NCBI GenBank assembly: GCA_036939975.1 | Contig: JALLPB010000713.1 | Location: forward strand, 1-13,432 | From: Cyclostephanos tholiformis | Taxonomy: Eukaryota > Bacillariophyta > Thalassiosirophyceae > Thalassiosirales > Thalassiosiraceae | Direction of reading: 5' to 3' | DNA length: 13,432 nucleotides | In this document: piece after piece, positions 1 to 7,648 of the stretch | How the letters are laid out: each line of letters opens with the position of its first letter | Position numbering within the stretch: the stretch's first letter is position 1 | The notes under the pieces: generated by a model | Database searches by the model: none | What the model saw: the letters and a program-made list of their open reading frames with translations, nothing else | Told to the model about the DNA's origin: nothing | Program-made: the position numbers and the translations under genes

Positions 1-130
1 AGACAGTTTGTGCGTAAAAAACACAAATCATAAAAAGAGTTTTGGGAACGCTCCATTATTGTTTTGTCGTGGATTGTTTCTTTCGCATCGTCTGTCGGTC
101 GCCTTGGCCAGGATTTCCTGTAGGGTTTCA

Positions 131-142
131 TTTCGCGCCAAA
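131..142. promoter_or_regulatory. E2F/DP-type palindromic site upstream of the FCP gene
   Basis: TTTCGCGCCAAA matches the palindromic E2F/DP consensus TTTSGCGCSAAA at every position. It lies about 210 bases before the FCP start codon in otherwise AT-rich, non-coding DNA. E2F sites usually mark S-phase genes; diatom genomes encode E2F/DP proteins, so binding is possible, but function here is inference from the motif alone. A 12-base match by chance in one promoter is unlikely but not impossible. Confidence 0.4.
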
Positions 143-155
143 AAGTAAATTTTCT

Positions 156-163
156 CCACGTGG
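156..163. promoter_or_regulatory. G-box/E-box palindrome CCACGTGG
   Basis: The octamer CCACGTGG, core CACGTG at 157-162, lies about 190 bases upstream of the FCP start. This core is bound by bZIP and bHLH factors in plants and algae and is common in light-regulated promoters. A second CACGTG lies upstream of the Tic22-like gene (11710-11715). No TATA box at a convincing distance from the ATG was seen. The rest of 1-350 is AT-rich and shows no gene I can support. Confidence 0.3.
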
Positions 164-350
164 TAGTACGTGTTGTTGAAGCGATGACGAAGAAGAGAGA
201 GTCGAAAAGAACAGAGAGGTATGATAGAGATTCAAAGATTTTTCTCACCTGCGGATCCTGGTGTTGGGCTGTGATGATATTTTTTGATAAGAAATCGGGA
301 ACAAACGTTTTGGAGACACATAAAACATTGAGTTTAGGGAGAGACGAACC

Positions 351-1076
351 ATGAAGTCCATCATCTTCGCCACCCTCGCCGCATCCGCCGCCGCCTTCGC
401 CCCCGCCGTCCACGTCGGACAGGCCTCATCCACCGCCCTCCATGCGACGAAGAAGTCCGCACCCGCGAAGGCCGTCGCCAAGAAGGTCGCGCCCAAGGCC
501 AAGGCAGTCGTCGCCAAGAAGGCACCGGCCAAGGCCGTCGTATCCTCGAGTGGCTTCGAGGGTGCACTCGGCGCCCAGCCCCCCCTAGGCTTCTTCGATC
601 CCCTCGGCCTGTTGGATAATGCCGACCAGGCCCGCTTCGACCGCCTCCGATACGTCGAGATCAAGCACGGACGAGTGGCCATGCTCGCCTTCCTGGGCAA
701 CATCATCACGCGCGCCGGCATATTCCTACCGGGCAATATCGACTACGCCGGTCATCCCTTCAGCTCCTTCGGCACCGGCTGGGCTGCCATCGACGGACCC
801 AATGCCATTCCCCAGGATGGCGTCACGCAGATCCTCCTCTTCGTCGGATTCCTGGAGGCGAGCGTCATGAAGGACATCCCGGGTACTGGGAACGAGTTCG
901 TGGGCGACTTCAGAAACGGCGCAATCGACTTCGGATGGGATACCTTCAGCGACGAGGCGAAGCTGTCCAAGCGGGCCATCGAGCTGAATAACGGACGCGC
1001 GGCGATGATGGGCATTCTCGGACTCATGGTCCACGAGCAGCTTGGTGGGGAGCTGCCGATTGTCGGGGCCATGTAA
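351..1076 (+). CDS. Fucoxanthin-chlorophyll a/c-binding light-harvesting protein (Lhcf type)
   Basis: Plastid antenna protein that binds chlorophyll a/c and fucoxanthin in the thylakoid membrane and passes energy to the photosystems. The 241-residue protein begins with a short hydrophobic signal peptide (about 1-16) ending in AAAFAP, the ASAFAP-type cleavage motif of diatom plastid proteins. Then comes a Lys/Ala-rich spacer (33-66). The mature part has the LHC fold: PPLGFFDPLGLL (77-88); helix 1 with E103 and H106-G107-R108 (EIKHGR); helix 2 at about 158-174 with E169; the FVGDFRN motif (183-189); and helix 3 with E211 and N214-G215-R216 (ELNNGRAA). E and N/H of the ExxN/HxR motifs ligate chlorophyll and pair with the opposite Arg. 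The ATG at 351 is preceded by GACGAACC and is followed at once by the signal peptide. No intron is needed. The frame is GC-rich, with many C/G-ending codons, unlike the DNA downstream. The family is certain; the exact subclass (Lhcf) rests on the FDPLGLL and VGDFRN motifs. Confidence 0.97.
   Translation: MKSIIFATLAASAAAFAPAVHVGQASSTALHATKKSAPAKAVAKKVAPKAKAVVAKKAPAKAVVSSSGFEGALGAQPPLGFFDPLGLLDNADQARFDRLRYVEIKHGRVAMLAFLGNIITRAGIFLPGNIDYAGHPFSSFGTGWAAIDGPNAIPQDGVTQILLFVGFLEASVMKDIPGTGNEFVGDFRNGAIDFGWDTFSDEAKLSKRAIELNNGRAAMMGILGLMVHEQLGGELPIVGAM
443..548 (+). repeat. Degenerate Lys/Ala-rich coding repeat inside the FCP gene
   Basis: Codons 33-66 are built from short repeats of the kind GCCAAG / AAGAAGG / GCCGTCGTC, encoding recurring AKKxAPAKAVV-like units with about ten lysines, no acidic residue, and mostly Ala, Val and Pro otherwise. 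It lies between the plastid transit region and the first conserved LHC residues. The pattern looks like in-frame slippage or duplication. It may lengthen the transit peptide or form a stromal N-terminal tail; which one depends on the processing site and cannot be decided from sequence. Confidence 0.7.
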
Positions 1077-1249
1077 TTTCTCGTCACCTGCCTTATCGTT
1101 TTTCGTCAGCTCGTTCCTACACCTCTTTGGGTCTAGAACATAAATCTTTAAATTGGCATTTTCATTGATTTTTTCGTGTGATATGTACATTTTACTGTGT
1201 AGTTGGTGTTCTGGATTGTTCAGAGGCATACTGACTAGTTAGGCTCATC
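1077..1249 (+). other. 3' flank of the FCP gene
   Basis: AT-rich DNA directly after the FCP stop codon (TAA, 1074-1076), with an ATAAAT at 1139-1144 that could act as a weak polyadenylation signal, followed by T-rich tracts. No open frame here has support beyond chance. Confidence 0.25.
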
Positions 1250-1767
1250 TTGCTGCAAAAAGCAGGGTGTACTACTACAGATGCATTCATTTGCACCTAT
1301 GAAAAAAACACGTACATTGATTGCAATTGAACAGGCACTGGTTGGTACGACACCATCAAATTCATTCATGTGTTTGCAACACTTGCTTATCACATTGGTA
1401 ATTGTGTAGACATCAATGTGAACAAGAAAAAACACAGCAAGATCCCTGAACTCTTGGTCCTTCAAATGACCGGGTGGCTCACCCCTAAAATTTGGAGGGA
1501 TATTCATGTTGTTCCCCCAGTCAAAAATAACTTAGTGATGGTTTGTGGTTCCGATCTCATTACGCAGTCTTAGAAGTTGATGTGAAAACCATAAGTGATG
1601 ATAGATCTCGCTCGATACACTTGGCATGGCCATTCCGAGTATGTCCTCAAAAAAATGGGACGATTGACCCAACTGCAACAGTGACCTTCATTCCTAAACA
1701 AATGGGAGCAACTATTGCAATAACAAATTTGCCTGGACGGAATTTAATCACCGGCAATTTCCTTTGA
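1250..1767 (+). pseudogene. Unrecognised decayed coding fragment
   Basis: Two overlapping + strand frames can be read one after the other. One, at 1370-1573, contains IPELLVLQMTGWLTPKIW. After a shift near 1545-1575 a second frame continues to 1767 and contains AITNLPGRNLITGNF. The first frame has an in-frame stop upstream (near 1331). Composition is AT-rich and codon use unlike the FCP gene. I recognise no family. Calling it a pseudogene rather than chance open frames rests on the protein-like composition and the common strand with the fragments downstream, so confidence is low. Confidence 0.25.
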
Positions 1768-1816
1768 CAAGCGGCAGATGGGCATCATTGTGGGCCAACC
1801 GCATGCCTGAAGTCAG

Positions 1817-2289
1817 GTGGTGGTTGTATTTAATCAAACAACCAAGATGGAAATTGAGCAGTCAAACAATACCCAACACAAAATTGTTATGACACAATAC
1901 CAAAAGACGATCCAACTTGCCATTGATAAACATGTGATCCAAGAGAACCAAATGGGGAGTATTGTGAAATCATCCAACATAGTTTGTGTATGCCTTGATC
2001 ATTGAAATCTCAATCTTGCTGCCAGTACACATTTCACAACCCATGTGTGGCCAGTATCATTCAAGATTATGGAAGCTGTCCTGGTTGTGATGCTCCAGCC
2101 TTCATTACAATAACATCAGGCCCCAAGAGAGCATCAGATGGTGTGAGGGATGATGTTAAAGCCAAGAAGAAAAGGTTCCAACTAAAGCAAAGGAATAGAA
2201 TGATTGATATATATGCAGATTCCCTGGCTGCAGCAGCAGAACAGATTCCATTTGGGGCCATTGTTACACTCAAGGTATGGTGCACATAG
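1817..2289 (+). pseudogene. RING-like zinc-finger gene remnant, frameshifted
   Basis: Frame 1817-2005 ends with IVCVCLDH; the next frame, from about 2002, continues with SQSCCQYTFHNPC, then GSCPGCDAPA, and a basic segment AKKKRFQLKQRNR. Taken together this follows the order of a RING domain: a first Cys cluster, then a C-x-x-F-H-x-x-C knuckle (Cys codons 2017-2022, His 2035, Cys 2044), then C-P-x-C (2077-2088). RING domains bind two zinc ions and usually act as E3 ubiquitin ligases. The first cluster here is C-x-C rather than C-x2-C, one His position reads Gln, and the two halves are in different frames with stops between, so it cannot make a working domain as it stands. Another zinc-binding fold is possible. 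Confidence 0.4.
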
Positions 2290-2600
2290 ATGTGGGGCCA
2301 AAACTCACAAAAAAGTAACATTTTATGAGTTTTTCTGTCTGGACATTAAGATCTTCACACTACTTTTCAGTAAACCAATGCTTGATTGAAATCAACTATT
2401 TAAACAATGACATGCTAATTTAACTCTCCCAACAAAGTATTCAGTCATCTTACTTAACTCCTTCTGGTCTCATCGATATGTGACACCCTATTGCTAAATG
2501 GAGTCTTGATGTCACCTCAAGCTCCTTTTCAGCGGCTTGGTTGGGAGTTATGTTCCTTCCCTTTTTTGTTCTCAGAATAATGTTCCTGCCTTAATTTTTT
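2290..2600. other. AT-rich stretch without a recognisable gene
   Basis: Short A/T-rich tracts and scattered stops in all frames. TTTTCAG occurs at about 2366-2372 and 2526-2532 and could in principle be intron acceptors paired with AAG|GTATGG near 2274, but the frame after either acceptor closes quickly. I see no feature here that I can support. Confidence 0.3.
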
Positions 2601-2603
2601 TTC

Positions 2604-3310
2604 ATGGAAAAATCTTCCCACTTGCACAGTCAGAGGCTTGCTCGATATTGTTTTTTGATAGGCAAGGGGGGAATCGTGCCGCATTTGGCTGCAATTGCAC
2701 ATGCCCCTGCGCCATCGACTCTTTGGACAATGATTGCAATGACCTCTGCCGAGTCATCAATCTCTTTGCCAAGGCATTGGCATCATCTGGCCTTCACAGA
2801 TAGCGTTTTGGCTCCGACTCCCATTGCCCCTCCAAAAATAAAAAACATCCCATCAAAAACAGGTCGACCACAACAACAAGCAAAGAGGAAGGTGCAAACA
2901 GCAATAACGTGAATGATGATAATGATGCAAGGGCATTGGGCAATGTGGCACTGGTTGTGCCATGGCTCAAATCAAGGGAGGAGAGAATCAAGCTGTATGG
3001 CAAGGAGCATTATTTTTGTCCAGTTATTGCCCATTTTTGGAACCAGTGGCTCCAATGGAAGCCCTAGACCTCCTCTATTGGGAGATGTGTGTGGCACAGT
3101 ATTGGTGCATTGCTATGGCCATCAAAATGGCCAGCAAATATTCAAAGTTTTTTTGTGCAACCCAGGTGGCCCCCAGGGCAATATGGAGTGAATACTTGCT
3201 CAATGGCAGCGTCTAGTGGCCCATATCAAAGCCCTGGACCTAGCTATCAGGCAATATGCTAGATGTCATGCCGAAGTGTCTGCAAGGCCATCAAAATGGC
3301 AAGCAATAAA
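2604..3310 (+). pseudogene. Unrecognised decayed coding fragment with Pro/Lys-rich linker
   Basis: One + strand frame (about 2604-2912) ends in a basic linker that includes SKTGRPQQQAKRK. An alternative frame then continues from about 2890 with ALGNVALVVPWLKSREERIK up to a stop near 3066. A third (about 2962-3216) contains VAPMEALDLLYWEMCVA. The frame changes, stops and AT-rich codon use indicate decay. GRP-plus-lysine linkers are frequent in DNA-binding and transposon-derived proteins, but no catalytic motif is visible and I do not assign a family. Confidence 0.25.
3043..3310 (+). repeat. Two imperfect direct repeat units of about 95 bases
   Basis: The segment at about 3045-3140 and the one at about 3213-3308 share blocks in the same order: GTGGC, then AAGCCCTRGACCT, then CCATCAAAATGGC followed by AGCAATA or AGCAAATA. 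Translated, both give VA..(x)ALDL near the start. The DNA between is not obviously repeated. The likeness is by eye, with mismatches and small indels. Confidence 0.4.
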
Positions 3311-3420
3311 GGTAGACTTGATCATTGTTGACAATGTTGCCATCATCATAAACGTAGCTAATTAACATAGTAATAATTAATTTATACTAAAACTGAGATG
3401 TTCAGTTATTTATTAATACA

Positions 3421-3630
3421 GTATAAGCTGGGGTTTAAGCACCACTTCATTCCAAATTTCTTTTGAATCCTTTTGGTCAAAAATTGTCCCTGGCCAAAAT
3501 TAAGGATTTGATTTGGATTCTTCACAGAAGTAGAAGTTGGAATCAGATATTTTTGTCTAGGGACAATTTTTGACCAAAAGGAATTCAAAAGAAATTTTGT
3601 GGGAAGTGGTGCTTGAACCCTGGCCTATAC
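3421..3630. mobile_element. Foldback / MITE-like inverted-repeat element
   Basis: Arms 3421-3493 and 3557-3630 are near-perfect inverted copies of each other. Shared blocks include GTATAxGC at the outer ends, TTCAAGCACCACTTC-like sequence, AAATTTCTTTTGAATTCC-like sequence and TTTTGGTCAAAAATTGTCCC in the inner part. The spacer is about 63 bases. There is no internal gene: open frames through it are by-products of the palindrome. Size, arm length and lack of coding fit a non-autonomous foldback or MITE. I cannot see a clean target-site duplication; the flanks (ATACA on the left, GGTAT on the right) do not match, so the superfamily stays open. Confidence 0.75.
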
Positions 3631-3916
3631 GGTATATGTATAAAGTCTAGTGGTATTATATGAGCACAAACCAACAACAATGGAGGCTATTTTGGCTGCC
3701 ATTGTCCTCAGCAGGCAATTAATTTTGTTAAAAATACAGTGGTTGATGGGGATAAGTTAATATCTATTCTAATTTACATATTACTACATGATTTCTTCAA
3801 CCAGGTGCCTCTGCCAACCCCTCCGCTGGGTCACCCATGTCAGAATGAGCAAACTCAAAGAATATATGCCGCTGGAGTGGCAATTGGCTCTGCCTGCATA
3901 GTTATGGTGTTTTTTT

Positions 3917-3957
3917 ATTGTGTTGTGTGTTGTGTGTTGTGTATTGTGTGTTGTGGC
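3917..3957. repeat. TG-rich microsatellite (TGTGT / TGTTG units)
   Basis: About 40 bases made of repeated GTGTTGTGT units with few interruptions. A shorter similar run occurs at about 6468-6492. Simple sequence; frames through it give runs of Cys/Val or, on the other strand, His/Thr and are not genes. Confidence 0.85.
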
Positions 3958-4014
3958 TGCTCTTGTGATGTTGTATGTAAGACTTTGTACAAAAATAACG
4001 TAAAAGAAAAGGTT

Positions 4015-4533
4015 AAGAGGGTTACTTTGTGCCCCACATTGGCTTGCCCCATACCTCAAGATAGATCAATGTGTGGTTTCTCATCCTTGTGGAGTGGTTG
4101 CTATTGTGGCTGATACAAAGAAGACTGGGGCCATCCTTGCACACACAATTCCTGAAATTGTTTGCAAGAGGAAGATGAATCCTGTTTGGCTATCATTGGA
4201 CCAGTACCATTTTGTTGCCATTTGGATGATGTTACTCCCCTTGAACTACCTCTGCAATGTGTCCAAGATGAGATTAAGGAGGAATCATACAACATCAGGT
4301 TGCAGACAAAGTGCTCAATTGGCAAAACACATCAAGCAGTACAGAATACAACTAGTCCTTGCACAAAACTAATCTGCAGGTGTTCTAGTGGTATCTACTC
4401 AAACAACAAACAGGAAAAATGTGGCACAGCTGTGCTTGCAGTGGCATTTGTTCAAACACATACAATAAACCACTTTAGGGATGTTAGATCTTGGGAGATA
4501 GCAAAGATGGTGATTGATAGGTTTGCTATTTAG
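4015..4533 (+). pseudogene. Unrecognised Cys-containing coding fragment with a frameshift
   Basis: The frame starting near 4073 reads VSHPCGVVAIVADTKKTGA and on to HTIPEIVCKR. Near 4162-4175 the protein-like sequence passes to the next frame, which contains EEDESCLAIIGPVPFCCHLD and QCVQDEIKEESYNIRLQTK and runs to a stop at 4531-4533. Each frame degrades to stops or an unnatural composition beyond the switch, the usual mark of a single indel in a former gene. Many Cys residues are present, but in no zinc-finger spacing I recognise. No family assigned. Confidence 0.35.
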
Positions 4534-4600
4534 CTTTATATAGGTAGATGTTGGGGGTGGCGAAGATGATGACTGATAGGTCTGATATTTAGGTGGTGAA
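4481..4600 (+). repeat. Imperfect tandem duplication, unit about 60 bases
   Basis: The unit at 4481-4540 (TAGATCTTGGGAGATAGC..., then TGATTGATAGGTTTGCTATTTAG) recurs at 4541-4600 (TAGATGTTGGGGGTGGCG..., then TGACTGATAGGTCTGATATTTAG). The copies differ at roughly a quarter of positions plus a one-base offset. The first copy covers the end of the decayed reading frame, so the duplication appears to have copied its 3' end. Confidence 0.6.
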
Positions 4601-5111
4601 TAGGCTTTATTAGGCTATGAGGAAAGGTTATAAGGAGGGGGAAAGGGCAATATGAAGAACCAATGGTTGTGATGATAATTGAATTGTTTGGTAGTGCATA
4701 ATAGGATATGATAATGACAATGTGCTTCTTAAATCATAAATAGTGATTGTTTTATTGAGTAGTAGTAAAAAGCAGGTGAGCAGACATGTGATTTTGAAAA
4801 TACAGACAATGAAATAAATAATGTAAATGTGATACCATTCTGAAATACATGTGTAGTAAGTGCAATTAAAATAACTGAGAATTATTTTCAGAACCACATA
4901 CTGTTATAACAAAATGACTTTTTCTTTCCCATGTCAGTTGAATATCGAATAACAGTTGCTGTAGACACTTTATAAGAGTCTAGGCAACATCCAACTGAAG
5001 GTGGAATGAATCTTGAATCAACCAAACAGAGCTGTTACAATAAGCTTTGGAAAGGTAGATTAGTAAGAGGCTAAAAAGAATGGCTGGATATGGGAGTAAA
5101 TAGCTGAATAA
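4601..5111. other. AT-rich stretch, no gene seen
   Basis: A/T-rich DNA with frequent stops in every frame on both strands. The longest frame, on the minus strand at 4628-4897, is made of Ile, Tyr, Leu and Cys runs that reflect base composition. Nothing here supports a gene, RNA or repeat element. Confidence 0.4.
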
Positions 5112-5559
5112 GATGGTCACAATCAACATCTGACAATGCTGACCTCATCTGACCTCACAGCCCTCCTCACTTGGCACCAACATCCAAAGGTAGCTGGGAT
5201 GAAAGAGGAGGCAAAGTTTATCGTGTGGTTGGAAATCAAGAACCACAAAAGACCCCCTCCTTTGTTAAAGAGATGGACCAACGCCGATGAAGAACAGTTG
5301 CTAGAAGCACAGTCCAACATCATCGACATGGCCCACACGGCCCTCGGTCACCTTGAAGTGCTGAAGAAGAGAGAGTTTTGTTGGTGGCACTGACAATGTC
5401 CTAAGAGGAATTTGATCATTTGGCAGCCAAAAGGGAAATGTTGGTTGTTGAGTCTGTAGTGGCATATGGCAATCACCAAAATTTCAATGCTCCAATTCAG
5501 TTGATTGTAAATTTGACAGATACCGATTCTAATTCCAGCATGGAAATTCAGTTGATGTA
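5112..5559 (+). pseudogene. Fragment resembling a repeated domain of uncharacterised diatom proteins
   Basis: The frame from 5112 to 5393 reads LTSSDLTALLTWHQHPKV, then VWLEIKNHKRPPP, KRWTNADEEQL and LEVLKKRE. A shift near 5370 passes to another frame that reads VLLVALTMS, one stop (TAA), then EEFDHLAAKRE, and continues to a stop at about 5557-5559. The order 'L..LL.WH..PK', 'W..I......PP', 'W(T)..(D)E..L', 'LKKRE', 'EEFD.LAA' resembles sequences I remember from large uncharacterised or transposon-linked diatom proteins; that is memory, not a search. The one or two frameshifts and the stop make it a remnant. Function unknown. Confidence 0.4.
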
Positions 5560-5566
5560 ATCAATA

Positions 5567-5959
5567 ATGAAGAGAGAGTTATGGGGGATGAGGAGGGAGT
5601 TCAGTAGCATAATATTAGGACATGTTCCACTCACCAAAAAAACCTTCACATCCTTGGTTTGTAGGGAAGGATGCCCAAACCAAGCCCAAATATCCCCCCC
5701 CCCTAATTTGGGGGTGACGACTATGTGCTTACTTTGGGCGTCATCATGCCACAGGCAATGGTATGGGCACAAGCCACTGACCCCCATCATGGACAAAGTC
5801 GAAGGTAGAGTGGTGAAACAAGCATTGAAAAATGGATGGCCAAAGTATCGTAGAAGTATGGTACTAGTCTACGTTAAGTGGAAAAAAGTAAAACCTTTAT
5901 TTTTTATTTCAGGACTCCAATTAATCTCATACATTGTTTGGATCTCGTATTCTATTTGA
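5567..5959 (+). other. 130-codon open frame, unrecognised
   Basis: An open frame directly after the fragment above, with MDKVEGRVVKQALKNGWPKY in its middle and a hydrophobic end. It crosses a C-run (5696-5703) and a G-run that make a short hairpin, and its first 60 codons do not look protein-like. It could be a further part of the decayed gene to its left, or chance. I recognise no domain. Confidence 0.15.
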
Positions 5960-6144
5960 GAATCAAGAAAAATTACGAGAAAGAGTTTTTATGAGATTGA
6001 GTTCCAAAGAGAGAAGTAAAAGTGGATCACTTCTCATGTAAGGTGATACTTGTCTTGGAGTAAGTCATTACAGTATGTTTGACCTCAATTCACCACCCCT
6101 TCATTGGGGGCAAATTTACCATGACCCCTGGTGGGCTAGCCACC

Positions 6145-6205
6145 ATATTTTATGGTTGCAGGGACTAGTTTAATGTGTGAACTAGTCCTTGCAACCATAA
6201 AATAT
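6145..6205. repeat. Strong hairpin (26-base arms, 9-base loop)
   Basis: Arms 6145-6170 and 6180-6205 are inverted copies with one mismatch. The left arm reads ATATTTTATGGTTGCAGGGA and then CTAGTT; the loop is 6171-6179. Pairing continues weakly outward. It lies in DNA with no supported gene. It could be a small foldback element or an RNA hairpin; there is no poly-T tract to suggest a terminator. The 14-base inner block AACTAGTCCTTGCA also occurs at 4350-4363. Confidence 0.7.
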
Positions 6206-6461
6206 GTCATGGCACCACTGGAAGTTGGCCCTGAATTTGCCCCAATTTGGATATTCAATCGGGCGGTACCAATTGGTATCCCGAGTACCAAACAGTACTT
6301 GGAACATTAATCCATCATGGCTTGGGAAATGGTCAGTTCGCAACGACCCTCATGAGAGTTTTGTAGACAAGGGTGATGCCAAGGTCATGCTATCTGCGGT
6401 CACATTGATCTCCATTATTTGTGATGATATGATCTTTGGTGCACTGGCCATCAAGCGATGA
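6206..6461 (+). other. Short open frame, possible coding remnant
   Basis: The frame includes IGRYQLVSRVPNSTW and then VMLSAVTLISIICDDMIFGA before a stop at 6459-6461. The RYQLV string recurs in a frame at about 7431-7445, near the upstream end of the coiled-coil/HNH pseudogene, because both carry the palindrome TACCAATTGGTA. Not recognised; may be chance. Confidence 0.15.
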
Positions 6462-7400
6462 TTATTTTTTGTTGTGTGGTTGTGTTGTGTGTTTTAGCTA
6501 GGTAAATGCTAGCTAACGCTAGCAAAAAATTAACAAACTGACCAAGGCGGCCGCCATCATCCTACGGCCATCATGGTGCCCCACTCCTGGCACTTCCACA
6601 TGCAACAACCTGCCAATATGTTAAGCGATATGAGTATGTCATTAAAATTAGGATTTATCACTAGTAATTTATTCATTAGACCATTCTAATAATAACGCAT
6701 CGATGGGAGTTGTTGGTTGTGTTTTCCTTTTTTCTACGTAGGAATATGTAGGAGGTGACAATGAGAATCATCATCAACATTGAAGCCATCAGCTCAGCAG
6801 CCCATCAGTTGGATTGATTGTTGAGCCGCATCCACTGGGAGGGGACATCATGTACGCATGATGCGTGGTGGTAGCTGTGACGAAGTTGGCGGCAAAGGAG
6901 CAGGAGGAGTTGATTTCTCCACAATGCAAATCATTGCATCATACAATCATGGTGGCTGCCATCATCATATGTCTGCCATGGGGCCACAATCTTGGTAATA
7001 ATGCATAAAACAATCAACAAACATACTATGCAACAGGTATTAGTCATTAAAACTAGAAAAAACTATCGTTATTACTCTTTTTATGACCTATTATGTCATG
7101 ATACATCAACGCGACAGATTGTCATTGGTTGCAATGGTCGTACCACTGATGCAGTGCATTGGAAGTAATGACAACCACACAAATATGTTGTATATGCTCT
7201 CTCCAACAAATCCTGCACATGGATTGCCATGCCATCCATCCTGGAGAGCATGGCAGTTGAAATGGATTTTGCCCAAAAAATGGCCTCTAGTACTGTATCT
7301 CATGCTAGCACACTGTCCTGAGGACCAGGATTTTTGCATGATAAGTGAGTAGGACTATGTCTTATGGTGCTAACCCCTGCTTTTCAGGTTGGGGGGGTGA
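6462..7400. other. Intergenic stretch without a supported gene
   Basis: Contains a GT-rich run (about 6468-6492), clustered CTAGC units (about 6496-6525), and several CCATCATCAT or GCCATCAT stretches (6552-6580, 6945-6975). Open frames at 7083-7352 and its opposite strand show no recognisable protein features. Confidence 0.35.
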
Positions 7401-7407
7401 CTTTGAG

Positions 7408-7452
7408 GTCAGGTAACCATATGGTACCTTCAGATACCAATTGGTACCTGAC
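7408..7452. repeat. Inverted repeat with palindromic TACCAATTGGTA core
   Basis: Arm 7408-7428 (GTCAGGTAACCATATGGTACC) pairs imperfectly with 7433-7452 (GATACCAATTGGTACCTGAC) across a 4-base loop. Each arm is itself almost palindromic. The 16-mer GATACCAATTGGTACC occurs in inverted orientation at 6265-6280. No function is evident. Confidence 0.5.
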
Positions 7453-7648
7453 CCTGTTCCATCCCAATCATGGTGGCAAACCCTCCTCACCGAGCCAGCT
7501 CTGTTCCACTTACTCCCCCTGTCAGAAATCAAGACACTAACCAGCAAACATATTCCCATTGGCAAAATGAGTTGAACAATATTGGGAAAATAGAGTACAA
7601 AAAATGTGTACCACAGAGGCAAAGCACAAGAAGGTGATTTATTCATAG

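Noticed and set aside
245..1229. Long open frames on the minus strand opposite the FCP gene (245-736, 726-1229, 752-1087)
   Set aside because: They are mirrors of the GC-rich codon pattern of the FCP gene; translations are Arg/Ala/Ser-rich with no domain.
3406..3588. Minus-strand open frame across the foldback element
   Set aside because: It is produced by the palindrome arms; both strands give similar translations.
6546..6555. GGCGGCCGCC containing a NotI site, as a possible vector junction
   Set aside because: The flanks are ordinary genomic sequence with no vector or linker features.
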